Position numbers and translations under genes: made by a program
Notes under the pieces: generated by a model
Databases searched by the model: none
The model's input: the letters and a program-made list of their open reading frames with translations, nothing else
Told to the model about the DNA's origin: nothing
Shown here: piece after piece, positions 25,222 to 34,173 of the stretch
How the letters are laid out: the number at the start of each line of letters is the position of its first letter
Numbering within the stretch: position 1 is the first letter of the stretch
Source of the DNA: Hydrogenispora ethanolica
Lineage (GTDB): Bacteria > Bacillota > UBA4882 > UBA8346
Direction: 5' to 3'
Assembly (NCBI RefSeq): GCF_004340685.1
Contig: NZ_SLUN01000020.1
Coordinates: forward strand, 46,749-110,748
DNA: 64,000 bases

Positions 25222-26211
25222 ATGTTCGAAGGACTGACTGTCGTCACCGAAGCCGTCAAATCGCAGAGCGAATTCGTCCCAAAGCTGAAAGAGCAAATCC
25301 GCAAGGTCCTCGTCGGCCAGGAAAAACTGATCGACGGCCTCCTGATCGGGTTGCTGGCCAACGGCCACGTGCTGCTGGAAGGCGTTCCCGGACTGGCCAA
25401 AACCTTATCCGTCAAGGCACTGGCCGCGGCCATTCAAGCCGATTTTCAAAGGATTCAGTTCACCCCGGACCTGTTGCCCGCAGACCTGGTGGGAACCTTG
25501 ATTTACAACCCTCAATCCGGGCAGTTCTCCACCAAGCGGGGACCGGTCTTTGCCAACATCATCCTGGCCGACGAGATTAACCGGGCTCCGGCCAAGGTCC
25601 AAAGCGCCCTCCTTGAGGCCATGGAAGAAAAACAAGTTACGATCGGGGAGCATACCTATGCGCTGCCCGAACCCTTCACGGTGCTGGCAACGCAAAACCC
25701 CATTGAGCAGCAGGGCACGTATCCCTTGCCCGAAGCGCAATTGGACCGGTTCATGTTAAAATTGAAGATCGGTTATCCTACCAAGGAGGAAGAACTCCAG
25801 ATCATGGAACGGATGGCTCAAACCAGCCGCATGATGACGATCCAACCGGTGATCACCCCCCCGGAGATCCTGGCGGTTCGCAAAGTCATCGATCAGATTT
25901 ATCTGGACGCCAAGATCAGGGACTACATCGTCAATCTGGTGATGGCCACGCGAAACCCGCAAGGATTCCAGCTGGACCTGGCCGATTACATCGAATATGG
26001 CGCCTCGCCCCGGGCCACCATCAGCCTGGCGATCGCCGCCAAGGCCTACGCCTTCATGCAGGGACGGGCTTACGTGATTCCCAATGATATCAAAACCATC
26101 GGGCCCGATGTATTCCGGCACCGCATCATGATTACCTATGAGGCCGAAGCCAATGAAATATCCGCGGAGCACATCATCCAGACCATCTTCGCCGGAGTGC
26201 CCGTTCCCTAA
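25222..26211 (+). CDS. MoxR-family AAA+ ATPase
   Basis: The 329-residue protein has the MoxR core: Walker A variant 'LLEGVPGLAKTLSVKALA' (about residues 53-70), Walker B 'ANIILADEINRAPAKVQSALLEAMEE' (about 110), sensor 1 'VLATQNPIEQQGTYPLPEAQLDRF' and the C-terminal lid with 'YGASPRATISL' (sensor 2 Arg). MoxR ATPases act as chaperones for von Willebrand factor A proteins encoded with them. It is the first gene of an eight-gene unit running to 33924. The ribosome site CCGGAGG fits the ATG. Confidence 0.94.
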   Translation: MFEGLTVVTEAVKSQSEFVPKLKEQIRKVLVGQEKLIDGLLIGLLANGHVLLEGVPGLAKTLSVKALAAAIQADFQRIQFTPDLLPADLVGTLIYNPQSGQFSTKRGPVFANIILADEINRAPAKVQSALLEAMEEKQVTIGEHTYALPEPFTVLATQNPIEQQGTYPLPEAQLDRFMLKLKIGYPTKEEELQIMERMAQTSRMMTIQPVITPPEILAVRKVIDQIYLDAKIRDYIVNLVMATRNPQGFQLDLADYIEYGASPRATISLAIAAKAYAFMQGRAYVIPNDIKTIGPDVFRHRIMITYEAEANEISAEHIIQTIFAGVPVP

Positions 26212-26256
26212 GCATAAACCATTGGTAGCGCCAGCGATTCTTTCCGGAGGCCTGTG

Positions 26257-27135
26257 ATGATCGCCAAGGAAATTCTGAAAAAAATAAAGCAGATCCAGTT
26301 TAAGATCAACCGGCTGAGCGATGAAGCCACTTCCGGCCATTATGCCAGCGCCTTTAAGGGGTCGGGTATCGAATTCGCCGAGGTGCGCGAGTATTATCCC
26401 GGTGACGATGTCCGTTCCATCGATTGGAATGTCACGGCCCGGAACGGCCGGCCCTTCATCAAGCGCTATGTGGAAGAACGGGAACTCACCGTGATGCTGG
26501 CGGTCGATCTCAGCGCCTCCCAATATTTCGGAAGCGCCGGCTCGCTCAAGAGCGAACTGGCGGCGGAGATCTCCGCTTTGCTCGCTTTTCTGGCCATCAA
26601 AAACAATGACCGGGTGGGGCTGCTGATCTTCACCGACCGGGTGGAAAAGTATATCCCGCCCCAAAAAGGCCGCCGCCACGTCCTGCGCGTGATCCGGGAG
26701 ATCCTCGCCTACCGGCCGGACAGCACCGGCACCGATATTCGACAGGCGTTGGACTTCATCAATAAAGTCACCAAGCACCGGAGCATCGTCTTTCTCCTCT
26801 CTGATTTCTGGGATACCCAATGCGAACGTTCGCTCCGCCAGACCGCCCGGCGGCACGATCTGGTCGCCGTCCGAATCAGCGATCCCCGGGAAGGGCAATT
26901 ACCAGCGGTGGGACTCGTGGAATTTACCGACCGGGAATCCGGGCGGAAGGTCCTATTCGATACGTCCGATCCGCGCCTGCGCCAGATCTTTCAGGAAAAT
27001 GCCCAAATGCAATATCAGACCATGAGCCGGATCTTACGCAGCAGCAAAGTGGATTCGATTGAAGTGAGTACCGCGGTTCCGTATCTGGAACCGTTACAGC
27101 GTTTCTTCCTGAAACGCGAACGGCAAGTCCGCTGA
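26257..27135 (+). CDS. DUF58 domain protein
   Basis: The ATG at 26257 lies 6 nt after GGAGG, giving 292 residues. The DUF58 signature 'EVREYYPGDDVRSIDWNVTA' followed by 'GRPFIKRYVEERELTVMLAVD' is present at about residues 45-85. The following part has a VWA-like fold with 'VMLAVDLSASQYFG' in the place of a MIDAS motif (Asp-x-Ser-x-Ser). DUF58 proteins always accompany MoxR ATPases and are probably membrane-associated partners of the VWA proteins downstream. Second gene of the bat-type operon. Confidence 0.92.
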   Translation: MIAKEILKKIKQIQFKINRLSDEATSGHYASAFKGSGIEFAEVREYYPGDDVRSIDWNVTARNGRPFIKRYVEERELTVMLAVDLSASQYFGSAGSLKSELAAEISALLAFLAIKNNDRVGLLIFTDRVEKYIPPQKGRRHVLRVIREILAYRPDSTGTDIRQALDFINKVTKHRSIVFLLSDFWDTQCERSLRQTARRHDLVAVRISDPREGQLPAVGLVEFTDRESGRKVLFDTSDPRLRQIFQENAQMQYQTMSRILRSSKVDSIEVSTAVPYLEPLQRFFLKRERQVR

Positions 27136-27221
27136 ACAAACGGGAAGATCGATGGGTTGCAATAGGTTTTTTGAACGTCCAAGGGAGTGCAACATATTTC
27201 CTTGCTTTCGTGGAGGCTATG

Positions 27222-28280
27222 ATGAAGATCCCTTTCCTGCCAAAATCGCTCCTTGCCAAACGCATCCTTTGGTGCTGCGCCGGTGCGGCCTTATTATTCC
27301 TCATCTATGGAGTGGCGCGAATTCTCTTGATCAAACCGCTGACTCTCAAACCCGGTGAGCCATTGCGCGGCCGCCTCCGGACCGAATCGAAAATCCATCA
27401 TATCGGCGACCCCGTGTTGCTGACGCTGGAAATCGAATCCGCTCCCAAGGTCCGCTACAGCATGCCCAATCTGAACGATCTCCGGTTAGCTCCCCTCGAA
27501 GTCCAAGCCCATCCTGAACTCCGCCGGGAATGGCTGCCCCATGGCGAACGGCGCCTGCTCCGGCTTCAAGTGATCGCCTGGGAGAGCGGGCGTTTTACCC
27601 TGCCCGGTCCCGAGCTTTCCTATGTCGATGCCCATGGGCGACGGCGCAGCTATCGGGTTCCTTCGCTGAACGTCGCCATCACCTCGGTCCTGCCCGTGAA
27701 GCGTTCGAAGGCCGACCTGTTAAAGCTGCCTTTGAAGCCCATGAAGGGTCCGGTCGGCCTGCCGCCCCGGTATGCGCTCCTCGGTTGGGCAGCCGTCCTG
27801 GTCGCCTTGGCGGCTTTGATCTATGGCGTGATTCGCCTGGTTAAAAAGCGTACAGCCGCGCCCGGGCTAGAGACTCCTCAACCGGAGCCCCGCCGGGAAG
27901 CGGCCCATCAGATCGCTTTACGGCGTTTGGCTGCGCTGGAAGCGGCCCAATGTCTCAACGCCGAGGAATTCCGCAGCTTTTACGGCGAATTGAGTGAAAT
28001 CGCCCGGCAGTATATTGAAGAGCGTTTTGAAATCAAAGCAATGGAAATGACCAGCGAGGAGTTTCTGATGTTCATTGCGGCCACGGACAGTCTAAAAATC
28101 CAACACCAGTTCTTGCTCCGGGAGTTTCTCCGCTCCTCGGATCTGGTCAAATTCGCCCAATCCGTTCCTTTGCCCGACGAGGCCCGCCTGGACTTGGAGC
28201 GTATCCGGCAACTGGTGCGCGAGACCGTGCCGGAACCGACGGCGGAGGCCGCCAGTGACCCGGTCCCCGGCGTCGCCTAG
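27222..28280 (+). CDS. DUF4381-like membrane protein of the bat operon
   Basis: Of two tandem ATG codons behind GTGGAGG, the second at 27222 has the better spacing; the product is 352 residues. A transmembrane helix lies at about residues 15-35 and another at about 190-212 ('LLGWAAVLVALAALIYGVI'). Between them is an Ig-like domain; after the second helix comes a helical cytoplasmic domain with 'FRSFYGELSEIARQYIEERF' and 'FLLREFLRSSDLVKFAQSVP', the hallmark of DUF4381-type proteins that follow DUF58 in MoxR operons. Role: structural partner in the MoxR-VWA machine, otherwise unknown. Confidence 0.75.
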   Translation: MKIPFLPKSLLAKRILWCCAGAALLFLIYGVARILLIKPLTLKPGEPLRGRLRTESKIHHIGDPVLLTLEIESAPKVRYSMPNLNDLRLAPLEVQAHPELRREWLPHGERRLLRLQVIAWESGRFTLPGPELSYVDAHGRRRSYRVPSLNVAITSVLPVKRSKADLLKLPLKPMKGPVGLPPRYALLGWAAVLVALAALIYGVIRLVKKRTAAPGLETPQPEPRREAAHQIALRRLAALEAAQCLNAEEFRSFYGELSEIARQYIEERFEIKAMEMTSEEFLMFIAATDSLKIQHQFLLREFLRSSDLVKFAQSVPLPDEARLDLERIRQLVRETVPEPTAEAASDPVPGVA

Positions 28281-28374
28281 AAGAAGATTTGGCGTGATTG
28301 GCGTGAAATGAAGCGTGGCAGCTTTCCAACCTAGATTTGGTAGTTGACGCGGAACAAGATTCGGGAGAATGCTC

Positions 28375-29370
28375 ATGGTTTTTCATGATCCGCTTTTTTT
28401 GCTTCTTTTATTGTTCTTACCCCCGCTGGCCTGGACCATCATTCGGCGCCGGTCCAAAGGGACGGTTTATTTCCCGACCGCCGCGCTCTTCCGGGGCGCG
28501 ACGTCCAATTGGCGGGTATGGTGGTCCAGACAATTGCCCTGGCTGACTTGGGGGGCATTGCTGCTTGGCATCGTGGCGCTGGCCCGGCCGCAGATCGGCT
28601 TGAAGGATTCCTTGGTCCGCAAGGAGGGGGTCGATATCATCCTGGCTTTGGATGTCTCCACCAGCATGCTGGCGGAGGATTTTCAGAATGCCGCCGGCCG
28701 GGTCAACCGGCTGGCCATCGTCAAAGAAGTCACCCGGGATTTTATCAGACGGCGGCCCAATGACCGGATCGGGATCGTCATTTTTTCCGGCCGTCCCTAT
28801 ATTCTTTCCCCGCTGACCTGGGATCACGACTGGAGTGAAACGCGTCTCTCGGAGATTAAAGCGGGAATGATCGAGGACGGCACCGCGATCGGCGCGGCAT
28901 TAACCGCCGCGGTCAGCCGGCTGCAGGAGTCCAAGGCCCGGAGCAAAGTGGTGATTCTGCTGACGGACGGCAATAACAACGCCGGCGCAGTCGCCCCGGA
29001 AACCGCTGCGGCCGCCGCCAAGGCGCTCGGCGTGACCGTTTATCCCATCGGGGCCGGCTCCAAAGGATTGGTCCCCTACCCGGTGCGGGATCAGTGGGGC
29101 CGAAAACACTACCAGAATCTCCAAGTGGACTTGGATGATGCGTTATTGCGGCGGATCGCCACCACCACCGGCGGACGGTATTTTCGAGCGACCGATACCG
29201 CCTCGCTGCGCCAGATCTTCCGCCGTATCGACCGGATGGCCAAAACTGCCATCGAAATGCCAAAATTCCAGGACTATCTGGAGCTTTACCCATACCTCGC
29301 CGGCCTGGCATTGGTGTTGTTGCTGGCGGAGACCGTTCTCGCCAATACCTTATTCAGGAGATTGCCATGA
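28375..29370 (+). CDS. batA: VWA-domain membrane protein, BatA type
   Basis: ATG at 28375 with GGGAG 7 nt upstream; 331 residues. Two N-terminal transmembrane helices (about 5-22 and 55-75), a von Willebrand factor A domain (about 85-285) with an intact MIDAS: 'ILALDVSTSMLAEDF' (Asp-x-Ser-x-Ser), the Thr in 'EDGTAIGAAL' and 'VVILLTDGNNNAG', and a C-terminal helix ('LAGLALVLLLAETVLA'). This is the BatA arrangement, with the VWA domain outside the cytoplasmic membrane. Bat proteins affect oxidative stress resistance and envelope integrity in Bacteroides and Leptospira. Its stop overlaps the batB start. Confidence 0.9.
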   Translation: MVFHDPLFLLLLLFLPPLAWTIIRRRSKGTVYFPTAALFRGATSNWRVWWSRQLPWLTWGALLLGIVALARPQIGLKDSLVRKEGVDIILALDVSTSMLAEDFQNAAGRVNRLAIVKEVTRDFIRRRPNDRIGIVIFSGRPYILSPLTWDHDWSETRLSEIKAGMIEDGTAIGAALTAAVSRLQESKARSKVVILLTDGNNNAGAVAPETAAAAAKALGVTVYPIGAGSKGLVPYPVRDQWGRKHYQNLQVDLDDALLRRIATTTGGRYFRATDTASLRQIFRRIDRMAKTAIEMPKFQDYLELYPYLAGLALVLLLAETVLANTLFRRLP

Positions 29371-30440
29371 ATTTCGCTCGCCCGCTGATGCTGTTGTTGC
29401 TCATCATTCCCGTCCTGGCCGGCGTTTTTTTCCATTGGACCCGGCGGCGTAGCGATCGCGCCTTGAAGAGTCTGGCCGAACCTCAACTCTGGTCACGGAT
29501 CAGCGACGAGTCGGGACGCTCGTTCCGCCGCACCCAATGGCTGCTGCGGATCCTGACCCTGTTATGCTTGATCACGGCGTTGGTTGGACCGGAATGGGGC
29601 TATCAATGGCAAGAAGTGACCAACCGCGGGCTGGAGATCATCGTCGCCCTGGATACTTCCAAAAGCATGCTGGCGACGGATATTAAGCCCAACCGGTTGG
29701 AACGCGCTAAACTGGCGATCAAGGATCTGCTGTCCAAATTGAAATCGGATAAGATCGGCCTGGTCGCTTTCTCCGGTTCCAGTTTTCTGCAATGCCCGTT
29801 GACCATGGATTATAACGCCTTCGCCATTGCCTTGGACGCATTGAATGTTCAGAGCATCCCCCGGGGCGGCACCGCCATCGGCGCCGCCATTCAAACGGCG
29901 CTGGCGGCCTTTCAGTCCGGTTCCGGCGGAAGTAAAAGCTTGATTATCATCTCGGACGGCGAGAATCACGAGGGGGATCCGGTCGGCTTCGCCAAAGCGG
30001 CGGCCCGCCGAGGAATCACCATCGAGACCGTGGGCATCGGCAGCCCATCCGGCGAGCTGATCCTGATCCGCGACGCCAACGGCAATCCCTCCTACTTAAA
30101 AGACGGAGCCGGAAATGTCGTGAAGACGACTTTAAATGAAACGATGCTTCGGGAGATCGCCCGCGCCGGCAATGGCGACTACATCCGCGGCGACGGATTG
30201 ATGTTGGGTTTGGAAGAGTTGTATGCGCGGAAATTAGCCCGTTTGGATCGCAGCGAGGTCAGTGCCAAATGGCAAAAGCGTTATGTGGACCGCTACCAGT
30301 TGCCGCTGTTGCTGGCCCTCCTTTTGCTGGGGCTTGAATTGGTATTCTCCGGGAGTTGGGACCGCTCCCCTTGGCGGGGCATGCATAAAACCCGGCAACC
30401 CGGCGCTGTAGAGGGCGCCACGGATGCCGGGGAGCGTTGA
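29367..30440 (+). CDS. batB: VWA-domain membrane protein, BatB type
   Basis: The ATG overlaps the batA stop by 4 bp (ATGA). The 357-residue protein repeats the BatA plan: helices at about 5-22 and 55-73, a VWA domain with MIDAS 'IIVALDTSKSMLATDI', 'PRGGTAIGAAI' and 'LIIISDGENHEGDP', and a C-terminal helix ('LPLLLALLLLGLELVFSG'). It differs from BatA by the 'DIKPNRLERAKLAIKDLL' segment typical of BatB. Together the two are expected to form the membrane core of the complex served by MoxR. Confidence 0.9.
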   Translation: MNFARPLMLLLLIIPVLAGVFFHWTRRRSDRALKSLAEPQLWSRISDESGRSFRRTQWLLRILTLLCLITALVGPEWGYQWQEVTNRGLEIIVALDTSKSMLATDIKPNRLERAKLAIKDLLSKLKSDKIGLVAFSGSSFLQCPLTMDYNAFAIALDALNVQSIPRGGTAIGAAIQTALAAFQSGSGGSKSLIIISDGENHEGDPVGFAKAAARRGITIETVGIGSPSGELILIRDANGNPSYLKDGAGNVVKTTLNETMLREIARAGNGDYIRGDGLMLGLEELYARKLARLDRSEVSAKWQKRYVDRYQLPLLLALLLLGLELVFSGSWDRSPWRGMHKTRQPGAVEGATDAGER

Positions 30441-30450
30441 GGTGTCGGGC

Positions 30451-31245
30451 ATGAAACGAAACAGTCTAAAAACCTGGTGGATCTGCGGCTGCCTGGGCGG
30501 CTTGGCGATAGTGGCGTTGTTGGTTTGGCTTAACCCGCTCCGAATGGCGCGGGCCAATCAATTATTGGATTCCGGCGCCATCGACGAGGCCCGCAAACAT
30601 TATCAACGGCTGGCCGCAGCCAACCCCGATTCCCCTGGAATCTTGCACAACTTGGGGCTATGCGACGAGCGGCGAGGCGCTGTCGAGGGCGCAGCCAATT
30701 CCCTGCGGCAGGCAGCCAAGTTGCTGGAGCGGTCCGAATCCATCCGGTATAATAGAGCGATCGCGCCCAACGTTTATTATAACCTGGGCAATGCGCTCTT
30801 CAGAGCAGCCGAGAAAAGTCCCGCGCCGCTCAATCTGTACCGGGAAGCGCTGGCGAACTTTAAAAAGGCCATCCTGGCCGCTCCCAACGATACCGCTGCC
30901 AAATACAATTATGAATTGACCCGCCTCCGGGTCCAAGAGGCGGAACAGCAAAAACCCAATCAAAGCCAATCGCAACCGCCCGATCCCAAACGGCAGGATT
31001 CGCAGGGCCGAAAGTCTAATCAACCATCGTCGCCTCAAAATGATGCTTCCCCCAAAGGGCAGTCCGGGAACGAGGCCAATCCCCAAGGCCGCCCGGGAGA
31101 GCACCGCACCGGCGGAGGTTCCACTTCACCGGCCCGGCCCATGACCAAAGCGGAGGCGGAGGCACTCCTGAAGATGTCCGAGAACGGCGCCCTGTATCAA
31201 GGGCCGGTCATGCGCGACAACGGGCCGACCGATAAGGACTGGTAA
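30451..31245 (+). CDS. batC: TPR protein of the bat operon, BatC type
   Basis: ATG at 30451 with GAGGTG upstream; 264 residues. A transmembrane helix lies at about 10-30 ('GCLGGLAIVALLVWL'). Residues about 38-165 contain tetratricopeptide repeats ('NQLLDSGAIDEARKHYQRLA', 'PDSPGILHNLGLCDERRG', 'NVYYNLGNALFRAAEKS', 'YREALANFKKAILAAPND'). The C-terminal third is a low-complexity Gln/Ser/Pro/Asn-rich linker. BatC has this TPR plan in Bacteroides. The gene slightly overlaps the batB 3' end only if an earlier start is used; the chosen start avoids it. Confidence 0.82.
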   Translation: MKRNSLKTWWICGCLGGLAIVALLVWLNPLRMARANQLLDSGAIDEARKHYQRLAAANPDSPGILHNLGLCDERRGAVEGAANSLRQAAKLLERSESIRYNRAIAPNVYYNLGNALFRAAEKSPAPLNLYREALANFKKAILAAPNDTAAKYNYELTRLRVQEAEQQKPNQSQSQPPDPKRQDSQGRKSNQPSSPQNDASPKGQSGNEANPQGRPGEHRTGGGSTSPARPMTKAEAEALLKMSENGALYQGPVMRDNGPTDKDW

Positions 31246-31285
31246 ATCCCCCGGTCGCGGCAAGTGATAAAGGAAGGGACAACGG

Positions 31286-33121
31286 ATGAAACGATTCTAT
31301 CGGCAATGCTTCTATCTCTCTTGGCTGATCGCCTTCGGGCTGTTGTTACTGTCCCAGCGCGCGGCGTTGGGTCTGACGGCCCAACTGACCGTGGATTCCG
31401 AACAATTCCGCGTCGGCGAAAGCGTCCAGATGTCCATCGCCGTGGATGGAGCCACTACCGCGACCCGGCCGTCGATTGATCCTCCGGACGGCTTATCCCT
31501 TCAGTATTTGGGGCCCTCCACCCAAGTTCAGATCGTGAACGGCAAATACACCGCCTCGGTAACGTATGCCTATATGCTCAGCGCCGTCAAGGCCGGCCAA
31601 TATACGCTCGGCCCATTCCGGCTCAGCGCCGGCGGCAAACGGATCACCACTAACGCCATCACGCTGGAGGTATCGGCTTCGGGAGCAAACCCTGCTCCAG
31701 GAAGTCAAGGCGATGACGCCGGCGCTTCTCAAGCGGATGACGACGGCCAACTGTTCTTAGAGCTCGAACCCGCCAAAAAAAGCTCTTACCTCGGCGAACG
31801 AATCCCCGTTACCATCCGTCTCTATATTCGCGACGTCCGGGTCGATGATCTCGCGTATCCGGTATTGAATCAGCCGGAAGTGACGGTGTCCAAATTCGCG
31901 AAACCGCTTCAAAAAAAGGTGACCCGCCACGGACTGACCTATCAGGTGCTCGAATTCACCTCATCCATCACGCCGGTGAAGACCGGGAGCTTCAGCCTCG
32001 GCCCCGCAACCTTGGATGCCGTGGTACGGGTAAAAAGCCGGAGCCGCGACCCGTTTTTCGACGATTTCTTCGATGATGACTATGAAAAGCAGGCCATCCA
32101 GATCAAAAGCAAAAAAAGCGTTTTCACCGTCCAAAGTCTGCCCGGCAATCAGCCGGCCGACTTTTCCGGCGGCATTGGCCGGTTCCAATTGAAGGTCGAC
32201 GCGGCGCCGACCCAATGCCTCCAGGGCGATCCGATCACCATCAGGCTCAGGGTCAGCGGCGCCGGCAATCTCGACGCCATCGCTCCGCCGGTGCTGGCCG
32301 GGAAAGCTGGTTTGAAAGTCTATGATCCGCAAAGAAAAGCTCCCGCCCCATCTTCCGGCGGCGACAGCGTCCTCTTCGAACAGGTGCTCATCCCGACCGA
32401 CCCGCGGCTCCGGGAGATCGGACCCTTCACCTTCCGTTATTTCGATCCGGTCACCGGCCGCTACCAACAGTTGAAGAGTACGACGATTCCGGTCAGCGTC
32501 AAGGACAATCCCAATTTCCGGGCGGTTCCGCAGTCGTCCGCCCTGTCGGGTAACCAACCCGTTCTGGGCAAAGATTTAATCTACATCAAGACGGCTCCGG
32601 GAAAGTTGCAGCGCCAAGGAACGGGTATCGAGCGGCAACCCTGGTTTTGGGGATTGCAGCTGTTGCCGTTATTGGGATTGAGCGGAGCGGTAGTCTTCCG
32701 GCGCTACCGGGACGGACTGCAGTCGGACACGCCGCAAGCCCGGACCCTCCGGGCCCGGCGCGAGGCGGAGCGCAATCTGAAACAGGCCGGGAAGCTGCTG
32801 GAAACGGGCCAAACCGAGCAACTGCTCGAACTTTTATGCGCTACGTTGCGCCAATGGATCGGCGCGCAATTCAATCTGCCGGCCGCCGGCATCACCGGAA
32901 GCGTGGCCCAAATCTTGCAAGCCCAGAACGTCGCTCCGGAGACCGCGGACCGGATTCGGGAATTCTTTGACCGTTACGACTTTTTCCGTTTCACCGGCGC
33001 TCCGCTTTCTACGGAGGATGCCCGGCAATTGCTCGATCTGGCGCGGCGGATCACGGGTGACCTGACGGCCGGGGCCGGTAGCGGCGATCATCAACAACCG
33101 CTGAAGAAGGTGATCCGATGA
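31286..33121 (+). CDS. batD: BatD-family protein
   Basis: ATG with AAGGAAGGG upstream; 611 residues. A signal peptide (about 1-28) leads into a long periplasmic region made of Ig-like beta domains, with the family phrases 'SLQYLGPSTQVQIVNGKYTASVTYAYMLSAVKAGQYTLGPF' and 'LGERIPVTIRLYIRDVRVDDL' (residues about 40-260). A transmembrane helix at about 450-468 is followed by a cytoplasmic tail with 'LLELLCATLRQWIGAQFNLP'. This is the BatD plan (oxygen tolerance family). It overlaps the batE start by 4 bp. Confidence 0.88.
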   Translation: MKRFYRQCFYLSWLIAFGLLLLSQRAALGLTAQLTVDSEQFRVGESVQMSIAVDGATTATRPSIDPPDGLSLQYLGPSTQVQIVNGKYTASVTYAYMLSAVKAGQYTLGPFRLSAGGKRITTNAITLEVSASGANPAPGSQGDDAGASQADDDGQLFLELEPAKKSSYLGERIPVTIRLYIRDVRVDDLAYPVLNQPEVTVSKFAKPLQKKVTRHGLTYQVLEFTSSITPVKTGSFSLGPATLDAVVRVKSRSRDPFFDDFFDDDYEKQAIQIKSKKSVFTVQSLPGNQPADFSGGIGRFQLKVDAAPTQCLQGDPITIRLRVSGAGNLDAIAPPVLAGKAGLKVYDPQRKAPAPSSGGDSVLFEQVLIPTDPRLREIGPFTFRYFDPVTGRYQQLKSTTIPVSVKDNPNFRAVPQSSALSGNQPVLGKDLIYIKTAPGKLQRQGTGIERQPWFWGLQLLPLLGLSGAVVFRRYRDGLQSDTPQARTLRARREAERNLKQAGKLLETGQTEQLLELLCATLRQWIGAQFNLPAAGITGSVAQILQAQNVAPETADRIREFFDRYDFFRFTGAPLSTEDARQLLDLARRITGDLTAGAGSGDHQQPLKKVIR

Positions 33122-33924
33122 AGACGGCCTTGGGTAACCGACGCGGATTCGGAGTGGCGCTCCGCCTGTTGCTCTGGGGAACCCTGGTTCTCCAGCCCAT
33201 TCTGGCCCTGGCGGCCGGGCCTGTCGATACCGGCCAGCCGGCGGCGCTCTTCTATCGCGCCAACCAATTTTATCAAAAAGGCGCCTACCGGGAGGCGATT
33301 GCTTCTTACCGCCGGGTCTTGAGCCTGGGGTTTGAGAGCGGCAATCTCTATTATAATCTGGGGAACGCTTCCTTCAAAACCGGCCGGAAGGGCTGGGCCA
33401 TTCTTTACTACGAGAAAGCCCGCCATTTATTGCCGGGAGATTCGGACCTCCGCGCCAATCTCAACTACGCCTCGGCCGGCATCCCCGAGGGCGACCGGGG
33501 GCGGGGTTTCCGGGACTGGCTGACTCATCTGGCGCCGCTTCACTGGCTTCTGATCGTCACCAGCGGGTGCTTCTTCCTGTTGGCCGGACTCAGCTGCGCG
33601 GCTATTCTGCGCCCGGAGCAATTTTGGGCCAAAACGAGCCCGTTTCGCTCCCGCTGGGTGGGCGCGGCGATCCTGGTCGGTATGCTGGTCCTGGCGGGAG
33701 CGGCCATCAGCGGCCTCACCCTTGTCGAGCGCAACCGTACCTGGGCGATAGCACTTGAGCAGTGCGAGGCCCGTTTCGAACCCAGTCCGGGTGGAACTGT
33801 CTATTACCGTCTGCCCGAAGGAGCACGGCTGGAAATCTTGAGCACCCGATCCGGCTGGACCCTGATCCGGCGCGGGGACGGCCGTCAGGGATGGGTTCCC
33901 CGGGGGGAGGTGGCGCGCATTTAG
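33118..33924 (+). CDS. batE: BatE-type protein: TPR, two membrane helices, SH3-like domain
   Basis: The ATG overlaps the batD stop. The 268-residue protein has a signal peptide (1-34), TPR units at about 40-115 ('ALFYRANQFYQKGAYREAIA', 'ESGNLYYNLGNASFKTGRKG'), two transmembrane helices at about 135-157 and 175-197, and a C-terminal bacterial SH3-like domain (about 205-268: 'EARFEPSPGGTVYYRLPEGARL', 'GWTLIRRGDGRQGWVPRGEV'). This is the BatE arrangement and closes the operon. A strong palindromic terminator follows. Confidence 0.87.
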   Translation: MKTALGNRRGFGVALRLLLWGTLVLQPILALAAGPVDTGQPAALFYRANQFYQKGAYREAIASYRRVLSLGFESGNLYYNLGNASFKTGRKGWAILYYEKARHLLPGDSDLRANLNYASAGIPEGDRGRGFRDWLTHLAPLHWLLIVTSGCFFLLAGLSCAAILRPEQFWAKTSPFRSRWVGAAILVGMLVLAGAAISGLTLVERNRTWAIALEQCEARFEPSPGGTVYYRLPEGARLEILSTRSGWTLIRRGDGRQGWVPRGEVARI

Positions 33925-33960
33925 CGGCATCCATTTACTGCTCAGACCATAGCAATCATC

Positions 33961-33990
33961 AAGCCTGTCTCCGGCCGGAGACAGGCTTTT
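33961..33990 (+). terminator. Terminator of the bat operon
   Basis: A perfect 28-bp palindrome (12-bp stem AAGCCTGTCTCC around GGCC) is followed by TTTTTC. It lies 37 bp after the batE stop. Confidence 0.9.
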
Positions 33991-34042
33991 TCACAAAGAG
34001 AATTGGAAGCCTTGGATAAATTTTTCGAACAACCGCTTTATT

Positions 34043-34173
34043 AGAAGCCATGTGATAAAGTCCTCAAATTCGGAAATCACTCTTTCAAAGGATAAAAATT
34101 TGACTTTATCACTTGCTTCTCTGAGCTTTTGTGTTCACCCTGGCCTTCGGACAGGGTTTATCACAACGCTTTT
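34043..34173 (-). repeat. MITE-like repeat, copy D
   Basis: Full copy in reverse orientation, from AGAAGCCATGTGATAAAG to CACAACGCTTTT. The end nearest the beta-barrel gene touches its stop codon: TAA at 34172-34174 is made partly from the repeat end. Confidence 0.85.

Noticed and set aside
25756..26898. Open frame of 380 codons on the minus strand
   Set aside because: Antisense to moxR and the DUF58 gene, both clearly coding.
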